From NCBI GenBank assembly GCA_046595995.1, contig JBKJNB010000097.1:1-5062 (forward strand): DNA of 5,062 bases, read 5' to 3'. Every line of letters begins with the position of its first letter. The stretch's first letter is position 1. The notes below the pieces were generated by a model, which was not told the DNA's origin, did not search any database, and saw only the letters and a list, made by a program, of their open reading frames with translations. Of the stretch, positions 1 through 5,062 are shown piece after piece. Position numbers and translations under genes: made by a program. Origin of the DNA: JAWXBR01 sp046595995. GTDB taxonomy: Bacteria > Bacteroidota > Ignavibacteria > Kapaibacteriales > Kapaibacteriaceae.

Positions 1-1696
1 CTGGTGTGTACGTCCAGCTTATGCCCAAGACGCGATTGTTGTCAATGTTACCATTCTCATCGAGTCCGGTTAGGACCAGCCCATCAATCGAACCATCCGT
101 CGGAATCATGGTAATGGTAAACAGACCACTTGTGCCTGTTACGCCATTCGAATCGGTAACACGAACGAGTGCCTGCGTCGTTGCGACGTTCGGAACACTT
201 GACCATGTATAGAATTGGTCGTCAGATGTCGCAGTACCAATCATCGTCCAGGTAGCACCGCCATCAACGGAATACTCAAAGGTCTTCGTCTGCGTAGTGT
301 TTACGGCTGTGAATGTGATGAGATAGTTTTGGTAACCTCCGTTAATGACTTCGCCAGCGGACGGACGTAGAATGAGAATGCTGGCAGGCACTGGCGCGCT
401 CTTTTCAATTGTAAAGACTCCGCTCTTACCTGTTATGGCATTCTGATCTGTGATGCGAATGATTGCACGCGTGGAGTTTGTATCTGGAACGTCCCACGCC
501 TGTGTCATTGAATCAATCGAAATAGCACTGCCGATCATCGTCCAGGTCATACCACTGTCCAGCGACAGCTCAAAGGTTTTCCGTGGCGTTAGGCCAGTGC
601 CAGTCCACGTGATTGCGTAGTTCTTCGTGCCACCGATGATTACTTCACCCAACGACGGACGCACTACGACGATGCTGCCAGGGGCTGCACTGCGTGCAAG
701 GATGAAAACACCGCTAACACCACGAAGGTTGTTTGCATCGGTAATGCGAACACGCGCTTTGTTCGATACAGTGTCAGGAACGTTCCAGTTGTAGCTCGAG
801 CCAGTTGTAGTTGCCGTACCGATTAGTTTCCATGTCATTCCGCTATCGAGCGAATATTCGAACGTCTTTGTTGCAGCGATGCCCGTACCAGACCACTTGA
901 TTTGGTAGTTCTGCATGCCGCTTCTTACTGTGTCGCCTGTAGCTGGCTTTACAACCATCAGGGTGTTAACTGGTGGGGCAACGGCTGGACCCGTAACAAC
1001 GTTCGATGCGAAGGTTACGGCCCCTACAACTGCAAGTGCACGTCCGTCGAGCGTCGAACCATCATTGAGATGGATTGCACCATTCGAAAGGATTGTACCC
1101 CTGAAGACAGAACTGTCCGCAACGGTTACTGCACCGTCGACAGCCCAATAGATGTTCGATGCTTTAGCTCCGTTGGCAAGAATTACTCTAGTTCGAGCTG
1201 CTACGTTAAGTGCAGCCCCAACCTTGATAATAAACACTGCGCTTGGATTGCCTTGAGCATCGAATGTCAAGTCACCAGCAATTGTTGTTAGGTCGTCTCT
1301 ACGATATGTCTTAGGTGTGAGCACTTGTCCGTTGCCCATCGTCGCATTCAACAATGAATCATACATGATGGCATGTGCCGCATCATTCATTGAATTGTAC
1401 GCCAACGTCAAATCGTTCTTGGCTGCCAACGAGGCAGCGTTTGCAACATTCTTTACACCCGTGTATATCCCTGGTGGGAAGCCCGTAAACAAACCTGCGT
1501 TTGTGCCGATGTCACCGTTGATTACTGTTAGCCCAGTGTTCTCAATAGCACCTGCGCCACTAAAAGCGCCGTACGAGGCTGCCGTTCCAAGATTTGGGGC
1601 TGTCTGAGAAGTAACTTCTGGAGTGGTTGTTAGAATTTGGACAAGGCAAGCTAGAGCTACAGCCGCTTGCTTTACGATCGTCGCTGCATGTATCAT
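1..1696 (-). CDS. Secreted ice-binding-like (DUF3494) protein with tandem Ig-like repeats, C-terminus cut off by the window
   Basis: The minus-strand frame is open from ATG at 1696 to the window edge, giving 565 visible residues and no stop. Residues 1-31 look like a signal peptide, with a hydrophobic core near residues 11-22 (AAVALACLVQIL). Residues about 35-236 match the DUF3494 ice-binding fold: NLGTAASYGAF, TVINGDIGTNAG, GFPPGIYTG, LTPKTYR, LTFDAQGNPSAVFIIKVG, VFRGTILSNGAIHLNDGST and LDGRALAVVGAVT, in family order. Known members form a right-handed beta-helix, and several bind ice. Three Ig-like repeats follow (about 245-335, 340-430, 438-530), each with a core like SLDSGMTWTMIG. A different segment starts near 535 (GLDENGNIDNNR). 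The start is the first ATG after an in-frame TGA at 1733-1735. The only purine stretch upstream is a weak CGGGAA. The protein is probably exported and surface-associated. Ice binding itself is inferred, because DUF3494 also occurs in mesophiles. Confidence 0.9.
   Translation of the reverse strand, partial: MIHAATIVKQAAVALACLVQILTTTPEVTSQTAPNLGTAASYGAFSGAGAIENTGLTVINGDIGTNAGLFTGFPPGIYTGVKNVANAASLAAKNDLTLAYNSMNDAAHAIMYDSLLNATMGNGQVLTPKTYRRDDLTTIAGDLTFDAQGNPSAVFIIKVGAALNVAARTRVILANGAKASNIYWAVDGAVTVADSSVFRGTILSNGAIHLNDGSTLDGRALAVVGAVTFASNVVTGPAVAPPVNTLMVVKPATGDTVRSGMQNYQIKWSGTGIAATKTFEYSLDSGMTWKLIGTATTTGSSYNWNVPDTVSNKARVRITDANNLRGVSGVFILARSAAPGSIVVVRPSLGEVIIGGTKNYAITWTGTGLTPRKTFELSLDSGMTWTMIGSAISIDSMTQAWDVPDTNSTRAIIRITDQNAITGKSGVFTIEKSAPVPASILILRPSAGEVINGGYQNYLITFTAVNTTQTKTFEYSVDGGATWTMIGTATSDDQFYTWSSVPNVATTQALVRVTDSNGVTGTSGLFTITMIPTDGSIDGLVLTGLDENGNIDNNRVLGISWTYTP
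107..385 (-). repeat. Ig-like repeat 3 of the ice-binding-like protein
   Basis: This segment encodes residues about 438-530, from ASILILRPSAGEVI to GLFTITM, with the core YSVDGGATWTMIG and the strand ALVRVTDSNGVTG. It differs most from repeat 1. After it the sequence changes character (IDGLVLTGLDENGNID), which suggests a linker or a different module continuing beyond the window. Confidence 0.78.
407..679 (-). repeat. Ig-like repeat 2 of the ice-binding-like protein
   Basis: This segment encodes residues about 340-430, from SIVVVRPSLGEVI to SGVFTI, with the core LSLDSGMTWTMIG and the strand WDVPDTNSTRAIIRITD. The core lies 98 codons before that of repeat 3. The two copies share an identical 14-base stretch, read on the plus strand as ATCATCGTCCAGGT, at 534-547 and 240-253. 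Confidence 0.8.
692..964 (-). repeat. Ig-like repeat 1 of the ice-binding-like protein
   Basis: This segment encodes residues about 245-335 of the secreted protein. It begins with MVVKPATGDTVRSG, has the core YSLDSGMTWKLIG and the NWNVPDTVSNKARVRITD strand, and ends at GVFILAR. The core lies 96 codons before the equivalent core of repeat 2. The pattern is that of extracellular beta-sandwich modules in FCB-group surface proteins, where such modules act as spacers or adhesive stalks. Confidence 0.8.
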
Positions 1697-1779
1697 GGTT
1701 CCCGTTTTGCATTTGAAAAAACATTCTATTGTTCAGTACTCGAATCCCATATAATTACGGGGATGCATGCAAGAGAATG

Positions 1780-1808
1780 TTATACAACTCTAGAAATAGG
1801 TTGCATAA
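1780..1808. promoter_or_regulatory. Near-perfect inverted repeat, candidate operator upstream of the ice-binding-like gene
   Basis: Two 9-base arms, TTATACAAC (1780-1788) and GTTGCATAA (1800-1808), are inverted copies of each other with one mismatch. An 11-base spacer separates them, so arm centres are 20 bases apart, about two helical turns. The site lies 84-112 bases upstream of the ATG at 1696. On the minus strand one arm contains TATAAC, which could serve as a -10 element, though no good -35 is seen. A palindromic TGCATGCA lies nearby at 1764-1771. The arrangement fits a dimeric regulator site, but this is inference from symmetry alone. Confidence 0.35.
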
Positions 1809-1826
1809 TTCACACATCTCAGAAAT

Positions 1827-1866
1827 GATAAAGAAAGCTAGTACCTGGGTAGATACCGAGGCCTAG
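1827..1866 (-). terminator. Candidate intrinsic terminator after the regulator gene
   Basis: The 1838-1866 stretch folds as CTAG+GCCT pairing with AGGT+CTAG around a single bulged A, then a C/C mismatch and an inner GGT-ATCT-ACC loop. On the minus strand it is followed by the T-rich run CTTTCTTTATCA. The hairpin begins 17 bases after the TAA of the AraC-type gene and lies before the ice-binding-like gene, which is where an operon terminator would be expected. The T-tract is interrupted by C, so termination could be partial. Confidence 0.5.
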
Positions 1867-1883
1867 ACTACCGCGCGCTACAG

Positions 1884-2444
1884 TTATAGCTTCTCGAGCA
1901 AACTGCGTCGCTTGTGTTTCAGCGACTTAAAGTAAGAAGGTGTTAACCCTGTTATCTTCTTGAACTGCGCGGATAAGTGTGCAACGCTGCTATAGTGTAA
2001 TTGATATGCGATCTCAGTAAGGTTCAACTCGTCATACATAATCAACTCTTTCACACGTTCGATTTTATGGATAAGCACGAAATGCTGAATCGTTGTGCCT
2101 TCTGTCTCAGAAAACAGATTTGCTAGATACGTGTAATCGTATTCGAGATGCTCGCTGAGGTAATCGGAGAAGTTTGTCTTAAGCTCTTCGTCCGTGTGAT
2201 GCACCATCTCAATCACAGCATTCTTAATCTTCTCAATGAGTATTGCACGCTTATCATCCATAAGCTCAAGTCCGGTCTTAAGGAGTGCCTTCCCTATCTG
2301 ATCACGCTGCTCTTCAGTGATTTCCTCAAGTATCTCAACCTCCCCCAGGTTGAGGCGGACGAAGTGGAGTCCGAGCTTCTTCAGCTCCTCCTTCACTACC
2401 ATTTTGCAGCGAAGGCTTACCATGTACTTAATGGACAGCTTCAT
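1884..2444 (-). CDS. AraC-family transcriptional regulator with HMA-like N-terminal domain
   Basis: This 186-residue protein has two parts. Residues 1-70 (MKLSIKYMVSLRCKMVVKEEL onward) resemble the ferredoxin-like heavy-metal-associated fold seen at the N-terminus of a group of small Bacteroidota AraC proteins. Residues about 90-178 form the double helix-turn-helix: DYTYLANLFSETEGTTIQHF, then KIERVKELIMYDELNLTEIAYQL, YSSVAHLSAQFKKITGLTPSYFK. This DNA-binding half is strongly typical of AraC/XylS. The sugar-binding cupin arm of classical AraC is absent. In HMA-like CxxC motifs the first cysteine is normally present; here it is Ser10, with Cys13 kept, so metal binding in the usual way is doubtful. 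ATG at 2444 is preferred over one at 2465 because it gives a clean ATGA overlap with the dehydrogenase stop. Its target and effector are unknown. It may regulate its own operon. Confidence 0.9.
   Translation of the reverse strand: MKLSIKYMVSLRCKMVVKEELKKLGLHFVRLNLGEVEILEEITEEQRDQIGKALLKTGLELMDDKRAILIEKIKNAVIEMVHHTDEELKTNFSDYLSEHLEYDYTYLANLFSETEGTTIQHFVLIHKIERVKELIMYDELNLTEIAYQLHYSSVAHLSAQFKKITGLTPSYFKSLKHKRRSLLEKL
2441..2444 (-). other. ATGA stop/start overlap between the D-lactate dehydrogenase and regulator genes
   Basis: On the minus strand the four bases ATGA contain the regulator start codon (2444-2442) and the dehydrogenase stop TGA (2443-2441). Such overlaps usually mean translational coupling by reinitiation. 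This junction fixes the regulator start and supports co-transcription of the two genes. Confidence 0.8.
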
Positions 2445-3433
2445 ACATACAACTCGTTTTCGCACGTCGTGTTATTCTCAAAGCAATCGAGGTTGCTGAT
2501 GGTTGTTTCGGCAATGTTTTGCAATGCGGTTTGTGTAAGGAAAGCCTGATGGCTGGTGATAAGCACGTTCTTGAAAGACAGTAGTCGGGAGATGGTGTCG
2601 TCTTGCAGAATGTCGTCCGAATGGTCCTCAAAAAACAATCCCGCTTCTTCTTCATACACGTCGAGACCGAGATAGCCGATTTGACCGCTCTTCAAAGCAT
2701 CAATCACATGTTTAGTATGAACAAGTCCGCCTCTACTTGTATTGATGAGCATCACCCCTTTCTTCATTTTACCTAAGGCGGTTGCATCGATGAGGTAATG
2801 CGACTCGCGCGTAAGCGGAAGATGAAGCGTAATGATGTCTGACTGTTCATACAGCGTATCACGATCTGTGTATGTGACCCCGTACTTATCTGCCAGCGCC
2901 TTGTTGGGCACAAGATCTGTGGCGAGGAGCCTGCATCCAAATCCGTGAAGGATCTTCGCCACTATTGAACCTATATGCCCCGTACCAATAATGCCTGCCG
3001 TTTTCCCATTCATGTCAAAGCCCGTAAGCCCGTCTAGGGAGAAATTCAACTCGTGCACACGACTGTTGGCGCGGATAAGCTTACGATTGAGCGCCAGCAT
3101 GAGTGCCAGCGTATGCTCTGCGATTGCATAAGGCGAGTAGGCCGGCACACGTGCTACTCGTATGTGTTGTTCTGCGGCTTTAGTAAGATTTACATTGTTG
3201 AAGCCAGCAGAACGTAGGGCAATAAACCGCACGCCGAGGCTTCCAAGCCTCGCTAATACGTCTACAGAGGCATCATCGCTTGCAAACAATGCAACGGCAT
3301 CTGCCCCTTCGGCTAGGTGAACTGTATCCATGCTGAGCGGCAATTCGACAAGCTTAAGCGCATGTTTCTCATTGTTTGCTGTCTTAAGGAAGTCAACCTC
3401 AAACTTGTGGGCACTAAAGACGACTGTTTTCAT
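2441..3433 (-). CDS. ldhA: D-lactate dehydrogenase, NAD-dependent (LdhA type)
   Basis: This 330-residue cytoplasmic enzyme should interconvert pyruvate and D-lactate with NADH/NAD+, the last step of lactate fermentation. It is about the length of Escherichia coli LdhA (329 residues). It contains IALRSAGFNNV and RVPAYSP (catalytic-domain part), the Rossmann motif GTGHIG (Gly150, Gly152, Gly155) and the catalytic set Arg234 (NTSRGG), Glu263 (DVYEEE) and His295 (SHQAFLT). The FFEDHSDDILQDD segment and the CENEL C-terminus are characteristic of the LdhA branch and separate it from glycerate or phosphoglycerate dehydrogenases. The start is ATG at 3433: the next methionine (residue 35) would remove the first beta strand. 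It overlaps the upstream kinase by 20 bases and ends in ATGA with the regulator. No strong Shine-Dalgarno is visible, so translation is probably coupled to the kinase. All catalytic residues are intact. Confidence 0.95.
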   Translation of the reverse strand: MKTVVFSAHKFEVDFLKTANNEKHALKLVELPLSMDTVHLAEGADAVALFASDDASVDVLARLGSLGVRFIALRSAGFNNVNLTKAAEQHIRVARVPAYSPYAIAEHTLALMLALNRKLIRANSRVHELNFSLDGLTGFDMNGKTAGIIGTGHIGSIVAKILHGFGCRLLATDLVPNKALADKYGVTYTDRDTLYEQSDIITLHLPLTRESHYLIDATALGKMKKGVMLINTSRGGLVHTKHVIDALKSGQIGYLGLDVYEEEAGLFFEDHSDDILQDDTISRLLSFKNVLITSHQAFLTQTALQNIAETTISNLDCFENNTTCENELYV

Positions 3434-3968
3434 ACTGTTTGGTGTACCTGTTAACGACTATTGCTGCGTACTCACGCACCTTGGCTTCAGACAATTCAGA
3501 CGTTTCGAACTCCATGACTTCCACTGCATAATTACGAAATGCATCGACATTGATGTCTTGCATCGTCGGCATCGTCGCTACGAACTCAGCATCGTTATGA
3601 ATAACGTGCCTCGATCGTTGCCTGAACCGCTGCATCAACACCTCGCGCTCGCATTGCAACACAACCACGAGCAACTGCGCGATTGCGCTTACGTCACGCA
3701 AATATGCGCTGATGTATTCTGCACGCAACACCGACTCAGCTACATGTGTTGTGTTAGCGCGTGCTAGGTCTAGCGATGCAGCGAGCATCATCTCTTCGGC
3801 CTGAATTCCCAGCAACCGTGATTGTGGTGTTTGTCCCTCGTTATCAGCCAGTCTTTCTTTAAAGTCATCCTTCGAGAGCGTTGGGCACGCCAACGCCGCA
3901 GACACTTGTCGTGCGAGGGTAGTTTTACCCGAGCACGGCAGCCCCGTAATGAGAATTACTTTGCTCAT
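3414..3968 (-). CDS. P-loop kinase of the AAA_33/zeta-toxin-like type, substrate unknown
   Basis: This 184-residue protein begins MSKVILITGLPCSGKTTLAR, with a Walker A motif at residues 9-17 (GLPCSGKTT). An acidic LSKDDFKERL segment near residues 31-40 lies where related kinases bind or activate the substrate. VVVLQCEREVLMQRFRQRSR (101-120) looks like the strand plus arginine-rich lid that closes over ATP. It therefore probably phosphorylates a small molecule or RNA-like substrate in the cytoplasm, but the substrate cannot be read from the sequence. The start at 3968 is preferred over an upstream ATG at 4130, because the extension would overlap the cytochrome gene by about 145 bases and carries no domain, while the Walker A motif sits nine residues after this start as usual. 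The gap to the cytochrome stop is 16 bases. No partner antitoxin is visible, so a toxin role is unsupported. Confidence 0.82.
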   Translation of the reverse strand: MSKVILITGLPCSGKTTLARQVSAALACPTLSKDDFKERLADNEGQTPQSRLLGIQAEEMMLAASLDLARANTTHVAESVLRAEYISAYLRDVSAIAQLLVVVLQCEREVLMQRFRQRSRHVIHNDAEFVATMPTMQDINVDAFRNYAVEVMEFETSELSEAKVREYAAIVVNRYTKQYENSRL

Positions 3969-3984
3969 GGCTTCGTTGCGCTGC

Positions 3985-5062
3985 TCACAGAACCCGTAGG
4001 AATGCGACAAGGTCTGACTTTTCGGCTTGTGACAGATTGATCTCTTGAACGAGATTGAAGAACTCCACCACGTCTTCGAGTGTAAGGAGGCGTCCGTCGT
4101 GCAGGTACGGCGGCGATTCTTTGATGCCACGCAGCGGAAATGTTTTGATGGGACCCTGTGCGGTCATCATCATGCCGCCTTCGATGCGTGGTTTGTAGAA
4201 GCGCTCAACTTTTAGGTCGTGCATCGAGTTGTCTGTGTAGTATGGTGGCGTATGGCATGTAGCGCAATTGGCTTTGCCGAAAAACAGACCCTCGCCTCTT
4301 AACTCTGCTTCGTTTGCTTTCATACGATCGAGACGTCCGTACAAATTCAGCTTCGGAGCTGGCGGGAAATCTAACAGTTCTTGTAGTTCTGCCATGTCAT
4401 GAACCTGTGAGCCACGGTCGAGAATATTCATGCCTTTCTTGGCGGCTAAGTCGATGTCACCGTCGAAGTAAGCGGCGCGTTGCTCGAACTCCGTAAAGTC
4501 TTCGACGGTTTTGAGAGCGCGTTGTGAGCCATAGAGGCGTTGGATATTCACCCCGCGAAGGCTAGGAGTCTCGATGCGCCTGCGATGCGCTTGTGGTCTG
4601 ATATCGCCAACGAGATGTGTAGCACCAGAGGTGTGTCCGTTAACATGGCAATCGAAACACGTTACTCCGCGCATGCCGTCGGGTTTTTCTGTCTTGCGGT
4701 CGGCAGTAGCATTAAACTGTTGCTGCGGAAACTGTGTGACAAGTAAACGCAAACCGTCGAGCTGTTTCGGATTCAGGATGCCATTAAACAAATCGAAGAA
4801 ATTATCGATGGTTACTAACTGTCCTTTTGAGACATCGCCGAGGTCTGGACGTGTCGTAAGGAAAATCGCGGGTGGAAACTCGGGCAGAAAGTGATCGGGC
4901 AGATCGAAGTCCATATCGAAGCGCTCGAGCCGAGGCAACACGTTTATTGATGTTTGTGGAAACACCATTCCACCAACAGGATGATTGATGTGCGGTAGTG
5001 GCAGATACGGGAACACTCCCTTATCTCTGATCTCTTCAGGCGTCATGGTTCCGAGCTGCGCC
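3985..5062 (-). CDS. Di-heme cytochrome c peroxidase-like protein ('cytochrome B6'-type), N-terminus cut off by the window
   Basis: The frame is open to the window edge, giving 358 visible residues; residues below are numbered from the internal ATG at 5046. Two CxxCH heme c sites are present: CFDCH (130-134, bases 4645-4659) and CATCH (261-265, bases 4252-4266). TPSLRGVNIQRLYGSQRALKTVEDF (160-184) and FPLRGIKESPPYLHDGRLLTLEDVVEFFN (303-331) are the repeated signature of the cytochrome c peroxidase/MauG superfamily. LPEFPPAIFLTTRPDLGD and FPQQQFN resemble a group commonly labelled 'cytochrome B6' in Bacteroidota, although it is not a quinol-complex cytochrome b. Heme c attachment requires export, so the signal peptide should lie upstream of 5062. 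AQLGTMTPEEI reads through the edge, so ATG 5046 is probably internal. A role in peroxide reduction or periplasmic electron transfer is likely. It heads the visible operon. Confidence 0.9.
   Translation of the reverse strand, partial: AQLGTMTPEEIRDKGVFPYLPLPHINHPVGGMVFPQTSINVLPRLERFDMDFDLPDHFLPEFPPAIFLTTRPDLGDVSKGQLVTIDNFFDLFNGILNPKQLDGLRLLVTQFPQQQFNATADRKTEKPDGMRGVTCFDCHVNGHTSGATHLVGDIRPQAHRRRIETPSLRGVNIQRLYGSQRALKTVEDFTEFEQRAAYFDGDIDLAAKKGMNILDRGSQVHDMAELQELLDFPPAPKLNLYGRLDRMKANEAELRGEGLFFGKANCATCHTPPYYTDNSMHDLKVERFYKPRIEGGMMMTAQGPIKTFPLRGIKESPPYLHDGRLLTLEDVVEFFNLVQEINLSQAEKSDLVAFLRVL

Noticed and set aside
107..964. CRISPR-like or mobile-element repeats
   Set aside because: The periodicity of about 290 bases stays in one reading frame and encodes repeated Ig-like modules, so it is protein-domain duplication.
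902..1291. Plus-strand 129-codon open frame rich in cysteine
   Set aside because: It lies opposite the ice-binding-like domain, which matches a known family across its length. The cysteine-rich composition comes from the antisense frame and no domain is visible.
1317..1607. Plus-strand 96-codon open frame
   Set aside because: It is antisense to the N-terminal half of the DUF3494 domain and resembles no protein.
2445..2465. Longer start for the AraC-type gene at 2465
   Set aside because: It adds only MRKRVVC, overlaps ldhA further, and loses the ATGA junction. MKLSIKYMV fits the N-terminus expected for the family.
2148..2549. Plus-strand 133-codon open frame
   Set aside because: It is antisense to the AraC-type gene and the end of ldhA, both of which have intact family motifs.
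3330..3767. Plus-strand 145-codon open frame
   Set aside because: It is antisense to both the kinase and the ldhA start and has no recognisable motif.
3414..3968. Toxin of a toxin-antitoxin pair
   Set aside because: The fold is zeta-toxin-like, but no small antitoxin gene is adjacent. The neighbours are metabolic genes in an operon.
3969..4130. Longer start for the kinase at 4130
   Set aside because: The 54 extra residues run over the conserved C-terminus of the cytochrome gene and show no domain. The Walker A motif is normally within the first 20 residues.
4574..4894. Plus-strand 106-codon open frame
   Set aside because: It is antisense to the cytochrome region that carries the first heme site and conserved segments.

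Overview
All convincing genes in this window lie on the minus strand, so the biology reads from position 5062 down to 1. The window suggests an FCB-group bacterium (Bacteroidota, or a Chlorobiota/Kapabacteria/Ignavibacteria relative). Three things point there: an AraC-type regulator with a heavy-metal-domain-like N-terminus and a di-heme 'cytochrome B6'-type protein, both families I associate with Bacteroidota; a large secreted protein with tandem Ig-like repeats of the 'StDgG.tW..IG' kind; and no clear Shine-Dalgarno sequence in front of any start. This assignment is an inference from gene content. Nothing in the window is a phylogenetic marker.

Layout in transcription order. (1) 5062-3985: a di-heme c-type cytochrome of the cytochrome c peroxidase/MauG type, cut off at its N-terminus by the window edge. 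(2) 3968-3414: a small P-loop kinase, starting 16 bases after the cytochrome stop. (3) 3433-2441: a fermentative D-lactate dehydrogenase (LdhA type) whose start overlaps the kinase by 20 bases. (4) 2444-1884: an AraC-family regulator whose ATG overlaps the dehydrogenase stop as ATGA. The spacing makes genes 1-4 very likely one operon. A bulged hairpin with a T-rich tail at 1827-1866, just after the regulator stop, is a plausible terminator.

(5) After a gap of about 190 bases, which also holds a near-perfect inverted repeat that may be an operator, a separate gene starts at 1696 and runs off the window at position 1. It encodes a secreted ice-binding-protein-like domain (DUF3494) followed by at least three Ig-like repeats of about 96-98 residues. 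It gives no complete ORF because its stop lies outside the window.

The operon combines a periplasmic heme protein, a cytoplasmic NADH-dependent D-lactate dehydrogenase, a kinase of unknown substrate and a regulator. A redox or oxygen-limitation response is possible but not shown. No RNA genes, transposons, CRISPR arrays or phage genes were seen. The least ordinary items are the ice-binding-like modular surface protein, the dyad upstream of it, and the altered CxxC-like motif in the regulator.
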